Below, one piece after another: positions 21,761 to 33,867 of a stretch of 64,000 nt of DNA. Location: NCBI RefSeq assembly GCF_019175385.1, contig NC_083344.1, positions 7,478,965-7,542,964 of the forward strand. Reading direction: 5' to 3'. The position numbers and the translations under genes were made by a program. Each line of letters starts with the position of its first letter. Position 1 is the stretch's first letter. This stretch comes from Lycium barbarum (taxonomy: Eukaryota; Streptophyta; Magnoliopsida; Solanales; Solanaceae). Under the pieces are notes generated by a model. That model worked only from the letters and a program-made list of their open reading frames with translations. It made no database searches and was not told the DNA's origin.

Positions 21761-22984
21761 TGAAGAAGATTATAGAACAATATTAAGTGTAAAAATACAA
21801 CTCTTTATGTTTTCTCTTCTTGCCTTTCTATGTGAGCCAGTGGCCATGCCTTCGTTATTTAGTTATGACTCCACAATCCTAATTCTAATAATATAAATAA
21901 TCATAAGTTATGTTAATGTTTAAATCCTAAACTAATATGGATTGGACCGTTCGTTCTCTCTATATCATCCCCCCTCAAGCTGGATGTTGAAATTAATACA
22001 ACTCCAAGCTTGCTCTAGAGAACCTTGTGTTTTTGGGGCTTGAAAGACTGATCAACATGATATTTCTCGCACTCTTCTTCTCTCATATCGTAATCTCTTG
22101 GTGCATTAACAAATTGATTGAAGGTTGGATCTGGAGCCTTACCTAACATAATAGTCCTAAAAAAAATTGTATTTGTTTCCACCTTTAGCAAAGCTTATAA
22201 CCTAGCTATCTTTGTCTAACGGTTTGTGTATAGCGGCGAGACTATTACAAATTCCTTTGAATTCTTTATGTGTTCATCTACAAATTTTGATATAATCTTG
22301 ATACTCTGAATTTGTTGCTTCAATTGAACTTTCATATCCTTGGTAGCTTGTATGTAACCTCAAGACTCATCCAAATTTGTTTGGTTGAAGTGCAACCAAT
22401 AATAAGGAACATTGGCTCTTTAGTTATCGTGTCAATTAACCAACTTCTCACCAAAACATATTTTTCTTCCCATTCTATAAACTTATGGTTGATGTTTTCT
22501 TCATCATCCTTTCCATTTACCACAATCTTCAATGACGGTTCCTTCACAATTACATCACTAATCTTGAGGGTCTGCTTCAACTGGTTTATCTGAGTTCTCC
22601 AAACAAAATAATTTGACAATTTCAATTTTATGGGATATATAGCTATGAATTGATGGAGAGATCCTGGTGAAAGGAAGAGAGTGGAGGAAGATGAATTGTA
22701 CATTAAAGAACACGGAACAAGATCAAGCTACAGAATAATTCAGGTCAGAACCAAAGCTCTGATACCATGAAGAAGATTATAGAACAATATTGAGTGCAAA
22801 ATGACAACTCTTTATGTTTTCTCTTCTTGCCTTTCTACGTGGCAGTGACTTCATTATATAGTCATGCCTTCTCTATTTTGTTAGGGCTCAAAAATTCTAA
22901 TTTTAATAATATAAATAATTTCAAACTATGGCAATGTTGAAATCCTGAACAAAATATGGATTGGACTCTACGTTATGTCTATCA
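21761..22984 (-). mobile_element. Short Ty1/copia derivative with two LTRs
   Basis: Direct repeats at 21761-21967 and 22768-22984 both begin TGAAGAAGATTATAGAACAA and end ...TATCA. The minus strand reads TGGTATCAGAGC right after the right LTR (22756-22767), the initiator-Met-tRNA primer site. CAGCTTGAGGGGGG beside the left LTR is the polypurine tract. The internal part is only 800 bp, with a gag N-terminal frame (22332-22703). No matching 5-bp target duplication was seen (TATGG against TTTGA). It is a deletion derivative, possibly mobilised in trans. Confidence 0.85.
22332..22703 (-). CDS. gag: Copia gag N-terminal fragment
   Basis: A 123-codon frame directly downstream of the primer site, with the copia gag signature KLSNYFVWRTQINQL followed by a charged helix and IIGCTSTKQIWMSLEVTY. 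Full copia gag-pol is about 1300 codons or more, so protease, integrase, RT and RNase H are missing. It could at most supply a Gag fragment. Confidence 0.7.
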   Translation of the reverse strand: MYNSSSSTLFLSPGSLHQFIAIYPIKLKLSNYFVWRTQINQLKQTLKISDVIVKEPSLKIVVNGKDDEENINHKFIEWEEKYVLVRSWLIDTITKEPMFLIIGCTSTKQIWMSLEVTYKLPRI

Positions 22985-24033
22985 TTTGATATGAAGAAAA
23001 CTGTTTTGCACTTAAGTAAGTGATTTCTTTACTTATTTTCTTGTGTTTGTCAAGTAAATAAAAAAAAATTATCACAATATTATTTATACATTGAGCAGGG
23101 ATGGTGAAACGGGGGCTATGGGGAGGGATTGGGTGTGTTGGAGGGTGATAGGGTTACAACCAGTTTGGCATACCACTTATGATACTTTGTTTTTCCTATT
23201 TTCACTAAGAAAATGATTTTTCTTATTTTTCTAGAGAAAATGTTCTCCAAAAACTTTGATCTACCGAACGTAGGAAAGTTGAAAAAAGAAAATGTTTCAC
23301 TCCATGCCAAACACATCCTATATACACAATATTTTCTAGTTGTTTATCAAACGTACAAAAAATAAGTAAAATGACTCACTTATTTAAAAAAAAAATCATT
23401 TTTCAAAACAATATGTTTCGTGGAAAATATTTTTCTTCATACCGAACACACCTTTCATGGTAGTAACAGATATTATCTTCTCCCGATTTCATACCAAATA
23501 GTACGGTAATAATATTTTACTACATTAATTGTAGCTTTGTCAAGAGTATTTGCAATGTGTAGCATATTTTAAATTTTCTTAACTCATATATATAGTAATA
23601 ACCTGCAATCATTAGCAATACAAAAGTACTTATAACTGTTTACTCTTGCTAATTAAGTTGATATTGACCTGAGACTCAACATTAATTTCAATAGAGTTAG
23701 TTGCAATTGTTTTGCAAATTTGGAAATCTTGTCGGAGTGCCATGACTCCAAATTTGGTGACATGATCCAATCACCTTTACAATTTCTAAATACACCACTT
23801 GATCTTCCAATTACTCGATAATAAGTGTTAAAGTATTATGTGGCGGTGGATCGGATCTGAAGATAGAGTTTCTCTACTGATTAATTGTTAATTACATCAA
23901 ACAAGATGTATAATGTATGTGGAGGGAGATAAGTATTCTTTCGTTCCTAATTAATGATTTTGTGTTTGGGTTTCAATAATGGAATCTTTTTTTTTTTTTT
24001 TGGTAAAAAGCCTTTTTAAAATTGATGATTTAT
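22985..24033. other. Intergenic AT-rich DNA
   Basis: No gene. It has A/T homopolymer runs and MITE-like words (GAAAATATTTTTCTTC, TTTGGCATACC), but no boundaries could be fixed. Confidence 0.4.
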
Positions 24034-24234
24034 GTCATTGTTAAGGAATGAATATAGTCACCTTCTCTGTAATATACATAATTAGCATAATCTTAGGGAT
24101 TACAAGAGCATAATCATAGGGATTGTAGAATCTTCCTTTTCGATATTTTCCATAGTTAGCATTCTGTACATGTATATATTTGTTACCTTACACATAATAA
24201 GATTATCAGTTTATTCTCCTATACGTGTATTACA

Positions 24235-25069
24235 TGATATCAACGCCAATATTTATGTGGTATTTTGTCTCCGTCGGAGGTCACTGTGACTTTGCCGGAA
24301 CCCACCGTGGCTTCACCAGAAGTGATTGAGATATCTAAAATCTCTATCACCACCAACTTTGGAAGAAGCGACCTCCCACGATCTACAAAACCCTTTCTGG
24401 CAAGATTGCACTAGTAGCGCATGCTACATCAAAAAGTTGCTTTGTTTGTTGTTCCGACATCGCCGTGACATCTCCGGACAGGATTTGGTGTTAGTTTGGT
24501 CGAAAGATCTCATTTGGGGAGATTTGTGTTCGTCCAGCCATTGTTCAAAAGAAATCCTTCTCGACTGTGTTCTTGAGTTTTGACGATTTCAGGTTTTGTC
24601 TTTCTCAATCTGCTCTTCTGGCTCTAGTTCGACTTTTGCTACTGGAATCTGGTTTGTTTTATTTGAGCTTAGATAATACTTCATTTGTGGGAGTGAAAAT
24701 ACTCTGACATATCTAGTTCGAGGATTCTGGTTCAATTCTACTTTGACTTTGAAATAAATACTTTGCTCGGGAGATTTGTACTATTTGGCAACCACGGTGG
24801 TCTGGTTGTATGCCATGAATATTTATTGATTTGGGTTGTTGTATGTGTGGTCCCTGCTTCCTTTTCTTTCATATTCTGCAAGGTTTGTTGGATTGCTTTA
24901 TTCCATTTGAAGTCTTGTTGTAGTTGGGTTCTTAGATCTACTATTTCGGGAAAATAACTGATCATTGTTTTCCGTTTCAAGTAGTCTGATTTTGGCATAT
25001 AGTCTGTTTGGCATTTTTTTCTGGTTTCTTCGTTACTTTATTCTGATATAGTGAGTTTATTAGTTGGAA
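24235..25069 (+). other. Leader region of the copia element
   Basis: About 835 bp between primer site and the first plausible gag ATG (25070). Short frames here have no copia similarity that I recognise. Confidence 0.5.
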
Positions 25070-28000
25070 AATGACTAGAAACAATGAGGAAGGAGGAAAA
25101 CAAAACAATTCTTATTTCGGCGGATGAGTTCGCATAATTTATTCAGTATCAGAAATCACTTAAAGCGTCCACTTTGGTTAGTACATTTGTTGAGTCGGGT
25201 AAAACGTTTTTTATCTCCTCTTAAAACAAAAGGGTAATTCATTCAGGTGCCACAGATCACATGACAGGTAATCCTAATATCTTTTCCAACTTTCGATCAT
25301 ATAAAGTACCCTCTTCTGTGACCGTAGTTGATGGGTCAACCTGTAGTATTGTTGAATCTGGGACTGTTAGACCAAACTCTTATATTACTTTGTCATCTAT
25401 ATTAAGTCTACCGAAGTTGTCCTTTAATTTGATTTCTTTGAGTAAACTTACTAGAGATCTCAATTGTTATGTATCATTATTTCTCGATTATTGTGTTTCT
25501 TGATCTTGCGACGAATGAGGTTATTAGTAAAGGACATGTATCTGATGGTTTATATATCCTTGATGAATAGGAGTCTCGGTCTGTTACCTGCTCCGGTGTC
25601 GTGTCTCCTTTTGAATCACATTGTCGATTGGGACATCCCTTTCTACCTCTATTGAAGAAGCTCTGTCCTCAGTTTTAGAATATTCCTTCATTGGAATGTG
25701 AGTCATGTAGATTCACAAAACATCACCGTAGCTCATTAAGTCCAAGGATTAATAAGCGGGTTGAGTCAGCTTTTGAGTTAGTTCATTTTGACGTTTGGGG
25801 ACCCAGTCCTATCGTTTCCAAAACTAGACATAAGTATTTTATCACTTTTATGGATGATTTCTCTCGGATGACTTGGATTTATTTTATAAAGAGTCGCTCG
25901 GAAGTGTTTACTCACTTTTCTGCCTTCTGTGCTGAAGTCAAAATTCAATTCAATGCTTCGGTACGTATTCTAAGGAGTGACAATGCTAAAGAATGTATGT
26001 CAGAATTATTTCAGTCGTATATGAGACAACACGGTATTCTCTATCAGTCTCCATGTGTTGATACACCCTCTCAAAATGTAGTTTCTGAGAGGAAGAATAG
26101 GCATCTACTTGAGAGAGCTCGAGCACTTTTGTTTCAAATGAAGGTTCCTAAACAGTTTTAGGCAGATGTTGTCTCTACGACTTGTTTTTTGATTAATCGC
26201 ATGCCGTCTACAGTGCTTGCTGGTAATGTACCTTACAGTGTTCTTTTTCCAAACAAGTCACCATTTTCGATGGAACCTAAGGTGTTTGGAAGCACGTGTT
26301 ATGTTCGAGATGTTCGACCATCTGTTACCAAGTTGGACCCCAAGGCGTTGAGGTGCGTTTTTCTGGGTTATTCTCGCCTTCAGAAGAGGTATCGGTGTTA
26401 TTCTAATGAACTTGGAAAATATTTGGTGTCAGCTGATGTGGTATTTTCGGAGACTACACCGTTCTTTTATGCACCTCCCATTTCTACAAGTCAGGGAAAG
26501 GAAGATGAGTGGTAAGTCTGTCAGGTCACCAGTGTTTTGACGGAAGAATCAGATGTTGTCCCTCCATCTCTCGGTGTTCTATTGAGGACCAATCGACTAT
26601 TGTGTCGTCAGCACCTACTCCATCTGCGGTAGTAAGACCGCCAATTAGTCAAGTCCATTCGAGGAGACAAGAGACCAATAATACATGTCTTGCACCAGTG
26701 CCTTCGTCATCAGATATTCCTTCTTCTGATCCTCCAGAAAATCTTGACCTCCCTATTGCTCTTCGCAAAGGTACACGGGCTTGCAAATCCACATATTCTA
26801 TTGCTAATTTTATTTCCTATGACCGCTTATCTTCTATGTCTAGATCGTTGATTATTTCTCTAGAGTCCATCCTTATACCCAAAACTGTGAAGGAGGCTTT
26901 GAATCACCTTGGATGGTCTGATGCGACGCTTGAGGAAATACATGCCTTAGAGAAAAATCATACGTGGGATTTGGTGAATTTACCTGACGGGAAGAAACCA
27001 GTGGGCTGTAAGTGGGTGTTCACGATTAAAATTAATATAGGATGGTTTCTTAACAAGACCAGGCTCGTGGCCAAAGGATATGCTCAAACTTATGGGGTGG
27101 ATTATTCAGATTCATTCTCTCCAATTGCCAAACTCACTTCAGTCCTCTTGTTCATTTTTGTAGCTGCTTCTGAGAATTGACCTTTAGATCAGTTAGATAT
27201 CAAGAATGCATTTCTTCATGGTGATCTTCAAGAAGAAGTGTATATGGAGCAACCACCCGGTTTTGTTGCTCAAGGGGGGGGGGGGGTATGGAAAAGTATG
27301 TCATTTGAAGAAGTCTTTGTATAGCTTGAAGCAAAGTCCCGGGGCTTGGTTTGGAAAGTTTAGTGAGGTAGTTCAGGATTTTGGGTTGAAAAAAAGCGAA
27401 TGTGATCACCCAGTCTTCTACCGGCAATCAACAACTGCCATTATCCTCCTTGTTGTATATGTTGATGACATTGTCATCACAGGAAGTGATTATGCGGGGA
27501 TCTCTTCACTCAAGTCTTTCCTGCATACTAGGTTTCATATGAAGGACCTGGGCCAGTTGAAATACTTTTTGGGAGTAAAAGTAAATAGAAGTAGGAAGGG
27601 AATTTTTCTGTTTCAGAGAAAGTATGTTCTTGACCTGCTTGCGGATACGAAAAGTTAGCAGCCAAACATTGCAGTACTCCAATAGTTCCCGGTGTGCATC
27701 TTACAGAAGATAATGGCGATCCTTTTGATGATCCAGAGAGATATAGATGGTTAGTTGGAAAGTTAAAATACCATACTGTGACTCGTCTAGATATTGATTT
27801 TGCGGTAAGTGTTGTTAGCCAGTTCATGTCTGCACCTACGGTCAAGCATTGGGAAGCGTTAGAACAGATTCTATGTTATTTGAAAGGAGCTCCTAGACTT
27901 GGCATATCATATTGCAATCACGGTCATACTCGTGTTGAATGTTTTGCGGATGCTAACTATGCTGGATCCAAAATTGCTGGAAGATCTACTACAAGCTATT

Positions 28001-28413
28001 GTGTCTTTGTTGGAGGGAACCTAGTATCATGGAGGAGTAACAAGCAAAGTGTTGTATCTCGATCCAGTGCAGAATCCGAGTACAGAGCTATGTCACAATC
28101 TGCTTGTGAGATTATGTGGATACATCATCTTTTAGCCGAAATTAGGTTGAAGCATCATACACCAGCAAAACTTTGGTGTGATAACCAAGCTGTACTTCAT
28201 ATTGCCTCAAATCCAGTGTATCATGAAAGAACGAAACATATTGAGGTTGACTATCATTTTGTTCGTGAGAAGATTGAGGAAAAATTGATTTCCACCGGTT
28301 ATGTGAAGATAGGAGAGCAACTAGCTGATTTCTTCACAAAGGCATTGAATGGAGCTCGAGTTGATTATCTTTGCAACAAGCTGGGCATGATCAATATTTA
28401 TGCTCCAGCTTGA
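25070..28413 (+). pseudogene. Broken copia gag-pol polyprotein
   Basis: Gag is reduced to about 60 codons with stops (ADEFA...FIQYQKSLKAS). The protease site reads HSGATDHMTG, with His in place of the catalytic Asp. Integrase shows HFDVWGP, LRSDNAKE and SERKNRH (D-D-E) and is cut by a stop at 26159. RT starts near 26860 (TVKEALNHLGWSDA), is interrupted at 27178 and by a run of 13 G (27274-27286), then shows VVYVDDIVITG. RNase H (27694-28413) contains FADANYAGSK and SSAESEYRAMSQSACEIMWI and ends LGMINIYAPA. No functional protein except perhaps the RNase H frame. Confidence 0.88.
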
Positions 28414-28639
28414 GGGGGAGTGTTAAGGAATGAATATAGTCATCTTCTCTGTAATATACATAATTAGCATAATCTTAGGGATTATAAGAGCATAATCATA
28501 GGGATTGTAGAATCTTCCTTTTCGATCTTTTCCGTAGTTAGCATTCTGTACATGTATATATTTGTTACCTTACACATAATAAGATTATTAGTTTATTCTC
28601 CTATACATTGTATTACATGAATCTGGATAAATCATGTCC

Positions 28640-28745
28640 CAGACAAGTACTCAGGTGTGAAACAAAAGGAACATTTCTTCTCTTTCTTTCTCTCTCAGGC
28701 GTGAAACAAAAGGAACATTTCTTCTCTTTCTCTCTCTCTCTCTAA
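28640..28745. repeat. Short tandem duplication with CT-rich tail
   Basis: GTGAAACAAAAGGAACATTT followed by CTTCTCTTTCTTTCTCTC occurs twice in a row (about 45 bp each), ending in a (CT)n run. Confidence 0.8.
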
Positions 28746-28749
28746 TCTC

Positions 28750-29755
28750 TATGCTCCGACCAATTGAGAATCTGAACACATGATAAAATGTTCATATTAG
28801 ACACTTCTAACTTATATTTTAGAAAACAAATTGTGCATGTTCATTAAGTAGATAAGTGAATCACATAAAATATAGGGTAAAGGTGCAAATATACCCCTGA
28901 ACTTTACGATTTAGAGCATATATACCCCTCGTTAAAAAAGTGGTGCATATATACCCCTACCGTTACACAAATGGTGAAAATATACTCTTGCCATTACACG
29001 AATGGCTCAAATATACCCTTTTTGCTGCCAGAATTTTCTTGAAAAAACTTTTAGCTTATCTTTTAATTAAGAAAATGTCACGTGGCTTTTAAAAAATAAG
29101 TCTACCTATATTTTATTAGTAGACTTATTTTTTTTAAAGCCTCAAGGCATTTCTTTTCTAGTGGGTTGTCTCGTCCGTCTAAAAAATTTTATTCTTGGCT
29201 TAAAAAAAATAAGTCTATCCATTTTTTTAAATGAATCAAGCCCGACCCACCAGAAAAAAAATTACCACATGCTTTTAAAAAATAAGTCTACCAAAAAAAT
29301 TGGTAGACTTATATTTTAAAGCCACATGGCAATTTTTTTAATTAAACAAGCTAAATGATTTTAAAAAACAATTGTCAGCGAAAAGGGTGTATTTGCACCA
29401 TTTGTGTATCGGCAGGGGTATATATGTACCACTCTTTTAACAAGGGATATATCTGTTCTAAATCACAAAGTTGAGGGGTATATTTGCACCTTTTCCCTAT
29501 AATATACATGCATCCTCCTTTAATTGGACACATCAACATCGACTGGAACGTGAATGAGATTTTACAGCTTATTGACGTTTATGCGTATAATTAAAGAAGG
29601 TGATATATTTTATGCAATTAACTTATATGTAGTGTACGCTTGAAAACAAATGCAATTTTCTTTTTTCAAAACCTTGAGTTGAAAGTGTCTAATAGAAACA
29701 CTTTATCATATGCCAATTTCTCAATTGGATTATGTAGTAATTCGAGTGTTTAAAT
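28750..29755. mobile_element. Older MITE split by the 28874-29499 MITE
   Basis: CAATTGAGAATCTGAACACA-type text at 28761 onward reappears as the reverse complement at 29690-29745 (GTGTCTAATAGAAACACTTT, TTCTCAATTGG). The same family occurs at 56894-57290. Exact ends uncertain. Confidence 0.5.
28874..29499. mobile_element. MITE with ~110-bp terminal inverted repeats
   Basis: Left end TAGGGTAAAGGTGCAAATAT; right end, reverse complemented, TAGGGAAAAGGTGCAAATAT. Both continue ACCCCT(G/C)AACTTT..GATTTAGA. A TA is present on both sides. The interior contains several AATAAGTCTACC/GGTAGACTTAT inverted words. Confidence 0.75.
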
Positions 29756-30205
29756 AAAATTTACTGATATTATGCAATTATAGTATATTAAATTAATTCT
29801 AAATTGATAGCACATATTTGTTGAAATACTTCCATCATTGTTTCAAACAAGTTCAAAGGTCAAAGCAAGGGAGCTACGCCATGCACATGGAAAGATCATC
29901 CAAATCAAGCTACATGTGTGTTTTATTTATTAATTACTGCTCCATAAGAATCTAATGCGTAATATACAATAGATTGACTAAAAAATTATTCAGTTTAAGT
30001 ATTAATTAATGATCTTGTACAGCAATAAGAACAAAATAAAAAAGCTTGGAATATTTTGAGAAAGGACAAAAGGAGCTATATTTTACAGACTAGTTCTGGC
30101 TACATCAATTTGATAATTCTTTTATTATTATTGAACTCTAATCTTGAGCGATTCTCAGTGAGATTGTTTTTAAAAGTGTGATAATGATCACTCACGTACC
30201 ATTAA

Positions 30206-30370
30206 ACCTTTCTATAACAATGTTATTTGTCTAGATATTTTTTGACTTCTACAATAAAATACTATTATAGAGAACATATGATACATAATAATATATAAAA
30301 AAAAATCGATTTCAAAAAAAATTAATCATTATAATAATGTTATTATATAGAATAACCGTTATAGAAAGGT
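30206..30370. mobile_element. Small MITE (ACCTTTCTATAAC ends)
   Basis: ACCTTTCTATAACAATGTTATT on the left is mirrored by AATAACCGTTATAGAAAGGT on the right. AT-rich interior, no clear target duplication. Confidence 0.5.
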
Positions 30371-30646
30371 GACTTCATCCTATTATGAACAAATTAGCAT
30401 GCGTATCGCTTTATTTTTTTTCTTGAGAACGTGAAAGAATAGTTTATCACTTTCGAAGAAATATCATTATAATTAGTCATCAAGCAAGACAAGCAATAAC
30501 CAATAAAGAAAAACTTATAAATAAGTACGATAACTCCCAAAAAGGTAAGGTTTAAACAATTATTTTACTACAAGGAGAACTCGTGGGCCTTAAGTGACAT
30601 CTCCTATATATAACTCATTTAACAAAACAAAAAAATGAGAACAATA
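30371..30646. other. Intergenic AT-rich DNA
   Basis: No gene or element recognised. Confidence 0.4.
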
Positions 30647-30988
30647 CATATAGGTAGGGGTGGGCGTTCGGTTCTTCGGTTCGGTTTTATCAAATTTCGA
30701 TTTGGCTATTTCGGTTTCGGTTTCGGTTTCGGTTTTTTGAAGGTGGACACCGAACCAAACTAGTTTGGTTCGGTTCTTTCGGTTTCGGTTTTTTGAAGTT
30801 CGGTTTGGTTTGGTTTTTCAATTCGGTTTTTTTGATATGATATTAGAAGCGATTCCATTTACACTAATTCATATTCTCAAAAGCAATAAAACATAAAACT
30901 GATAAATTGAAATCAAAATCAAACAAACAGGATACACAAGAACAGAAAACCATAACCATGATATAGGATTACTAGGTGTTATATACAT

Positions 30989-31601
30989 TGTTTAAACTTA
31001 AAATGGAAAGCAATTGAATTTGTATGTGGTGCTAAGGATATATGGTTTGATTCAACACGAGATTAGATTACACGATAAACGAATAAGTAAAATGAAATAT
31101 ATACATCTGACCAAAATGAATACTGACTGGCCTCGGGTACTGGGAACCGAGGTCGAATCCCTATGATCGGATGTTTGAACGGTGAGTAACAAAGAGAATT
31201 TTAGAAAAGATGAATGAATTCAGATAATTGCATTGCCTTGCTTAGTACATGATTTTGCCTTTATCTGTCCAGTGAAAACATAATGGAACCCCCCTCAATG
31301 AATGGGGGCCTCCTCTTTATATAGTAGAGGAGTCCTAACCCTAGTACAATTCTAAGTAAGGAAAGGAATCTGTTCACAGCCGTTGTCGGAATTGGTGCCG
31401 AAATATCCGGCTGTGGGGGGGATATTCCGGTCTTCTCCTCATGATGGTTAATCGCCTCTTTATCCTACCTTAATGTCTCGTTCCGGATCGGTCTTGGTGC
31501 CCGATCCCGATATACCAGTCCTATCCTGGTCGAGCATGACGAACATAACATTCACGTCGGGAAATCGAGTATATCCATATCCTCGGTTTTACCCGTATAC
31601 A
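30989..31601 (-). repeat. 3' LTR of E2
   Basis: Starts TGTTTAAACTTAAAATGG and ends TTTTACCCGTATACA in plus orientation. It matches 43481-44082 along its length. A minus-strand TATA box (TATATAAAG) lies at 31315-31323. Confidence 0.95.
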
Positions 31602-31620
31602 AGTAGTCCCCCTATTTCCC
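31602..31620 (-). other. Polypurine tract of E2
   Basis: The minus strand reads GGGAAATAGGGGGACTACT directly before the LTR, the expected site for plus-strand priming. Confidence 0.75.
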
Positions 31621-31817
31621 GAGGTGAAAATTTGACTGCGGGAAATGGAACCAAATAAAACTGAGTAGCTGCACCCATCTGCCTAGGACAAGAACTTCTA
31701 GTCAACACTTTACTCTGCTCGATGCTAGGTCATTATTATTTAGCCGCCAAATCTTTCTTGGGAAGCCGCTCTTTGTCAAAGTCCTCAATCTACTACAAAA
31801 CCCATTGGACTCTCCTC

Positions 31818-31826
31818 TATATAAAG
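31818..31826 (+). promoter_or_regulatory. TATA box of the first E2 extra gene
   Basis: TATATAAAG follows CCATTGGACTCTCC and lies 106 nt before the first in-frame ATG (31932). A CT-rich leader follows. Orientation is opposite to gag-pol. Confidence 0.6.
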
Positions 31827-31931
31827 CCCATGTTCTTTTCCTTCGCCATGCATTTTTACTCTCCAACCCTAAACCTTGTTTCTTCAAATCTTGTTGTCGT
31901 TGCATACCAAACTCACATCCTTACCACGGTT

Positions 31932-33103
31932 ATGTCTTCTCCTCCATTACTAACCCAGGGTGAAGATCAGTCTTCGTCTTCTCCTCAATCTCCGCCTCTG
32001 CTGCCAACAGGGGCCATTGATCCTGACGAGGAGTTCGAGTTTCTTCCTGCTGATATCCTTCCATCGGGATTTAAATACGCAGGTGACTGCAAAGTCTCTC
32101 ACCATCTTGATTCGTTGTAGAATTTTGAATCCTGTATCGATGATGCCACCATTACCGTAGTCAGGGAAGACTGCGATTTAGGCGCAGATGTCGACATTCG
32201 CCCTGTTGGGAATGGGGTAAAAATAAATCACCATGTTGTTGGTTACTCGTTGTCGTACACCTATCCTTTCACCATCAGGTATACTCTCTCTGTCCCTCGA
32301 GTGACCGAGGACTTTTGTCACCGGTATCGAGTGTGTATCGGCCAGATTGCTCCACAGATTTGGAGACTTGTGTACTGCATCGAGATGTTAGATAACATAG
32401 CCGGGATTCCCTTCACCCTTGATAATTTACTTCACATATACATACCTCGGGTGATCCGAGGGGGAATTATTCACCTACTTCCTCGGGGAAACCGAAGCTT
32501 GATTGACCCCGAGGATGCTTATGACCGGGGCTGGCTTCATCATTTTATGATGATACGTACAGCTCAACTTCACCGTCCATCGTCCACCGATTTTCGGAGA
32601 TGTGGAACCCATCACCAAGTCCGATTGAACCTGAGCTCATTATAACTATCTTTGAATGGGTGGTTGCCCTTCTAGGAGCTTCCCGTAATTCAGGTCGTTC
32701 CTGGAGGAAATTGGCACCCGAAGGTGGAAAGGCAAAAACCACGGTAACTTCTTAATCCGATCGCTCGACTTTCATTTCTCTGTATCGTATTTCAACCCAG
32801 TGTATTTGATTTTCAGGACTTCCGACGAGAAGATCTTCGAAGAGAAAAGTCGTAGCTGAGGATGTCACTCGAGGAAGAAAACCATCGGCGTCGCCGAGGT
32901 TACCTAGGCGCCGAGAGACTGGAAGTATCCTGATTAGACATTCGGGGGTTGGCTCTCAGGTCCGAACTCATCATATCATGGAGAACAGTCGGGAGATACC
33001 CCTCGGTGAACCCTGGCTGACAGAAGTACTTGATGAAGAGGATTTGCCTGAACCGAGTATCCCTGGTTCATCTGCTTCTCGTGAAGGTTCCAGGGATATC
33101 TAG
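31932..33103 (+). pseudogene. First (short) antisense extra gene of E2, Transposase_28-like, no coiled coil
   Basis: Starts MSSPPLLTQGEDQ; one in-frame TAG at 32118-32120 interrupts it. It then shows the conserved domain (SYTYPF, IGQIAPQIWRLV, IYIPRVIRGGIIHL). A shift near 32530-32600 leads into text equivalent to exons 1 and 2 joined without an intron (FSEMWNPSPSPIEPEL, IFEWVVALLG). One intron fits GTAACT (about 32741) to CAG (32817). The last exon encodes a basic stretch (RRSSKRKVVAE) and an acidic tail ending GSREGSRDI-like text before TAG at 33101-33103. It lacks the coiled coil of the second gene. Function unknown; probably a duplicate that diverged. Confidence 0.6.
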
Positions 33104-33810
33104 ACGGTGTCATGTACCGTCACAGCATCCCGCAGGATAAGCCGGAGTTCTCAACCTTTGGCTTATTATGCCAGCTATGAGTGTTACTATTTTTCTTTCT
33201 TTCCCTTTTTTTTTATTTTTAGTTTATGGCCGTAGAGTAGGGCATTTTTCGTTTTCTGATGGACCAATGTATCCGAGAAAGTCGGGGTTTTGCAGATTGA
33301 TTTTTTATCGGACTTCACTAAGTATTCTATTTGCGTTGTTTGAACTTGCTCTTTTGTATATGCCTTTACAATATTTGATCAATTGTTATTTCGATCTATC
33401 GTATACCCAAAACTGAAACGCCTCGTTATTGGCCGCTACGTTTGCATACTTTGCTTCCTTGTATTCGACCGTAATCGGTTCGGAACCGTATCCTTTGTAG
33501 TCGAATGACAGCCTTACCTGATCATACTATTAGTGCCAAGGCCCGACCCGGGCCTCATCAGGGCCTCCGCTACAGAGTCTTTGATATAGAATAAAAGGGG
33601 GCCTCGGGAACTTGTTCGGAAAACGGGGTCGGAAATGACCGGGTTCGTATGCCTTAACGACCTTCGGGGGTGATTCAGTTACTTCTCCTGTACACTTCCC
33701 ATGGATAGATAAGATCAAGGTCAAATCTATCACATCGCTGTGACATCAGCACGTGTAGAGACCGGTTGGACGCGAAGATGGTTACGGAATGCGAACCGTC
33801 TGGGCCCCAC
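33104..33810 (+). other. Spacer between the two E2 extra genes
   Basis: T-rich 3' flank of the first gene followed by the promoter region of the second. The frame at 33168-33416 is hydrophobic but has no recognisable identity. Confidence 0.4.
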
Positions 33811-33818
33811 TCTATAAA
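33811..33818 (+). promoter_or_regulatory. TATA box of the second E2 extra gene
   Basis: CTATAAAAGC in CCCCACTCTATAAAAGC, followed by a leader of CTTTCACTTTTTCACTTTTC. The first downstream in-frame ATG is at 33868. The frame upstream of the TATA (33766) would be outside the transcript. Confidence 0.6.
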
Positions 33819-33867
33819 AGCAAGCCTTCCCCTTTCACTTTTTCACTTTTCTGATTTTTACCAAGAA

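Larger units (their letters stand above)
24039..28617 (+). mobile_element. Decayed Ty1/copia element, 4.6 kb, both LTRs present
   Basis: LTRs at 24039-24234 and 28421-28617 start TGTTAAGGAATGAATATAGT and end GTATTACA. The polypurine tract CTTGAGGGGGAG sits at 28409-28420. The primer site TGATATCAACGCC after the left LTR is a mutated form of TGGTATCAGAGCC. The order gag remnant, protease, integrase, RT, RNase H is copia-type. Flanking pentamers GTCAT and TGAAT do not match. Its LTRs differ at only a few positions, yet the coding region is heavily broken. Confidence 0.92.
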
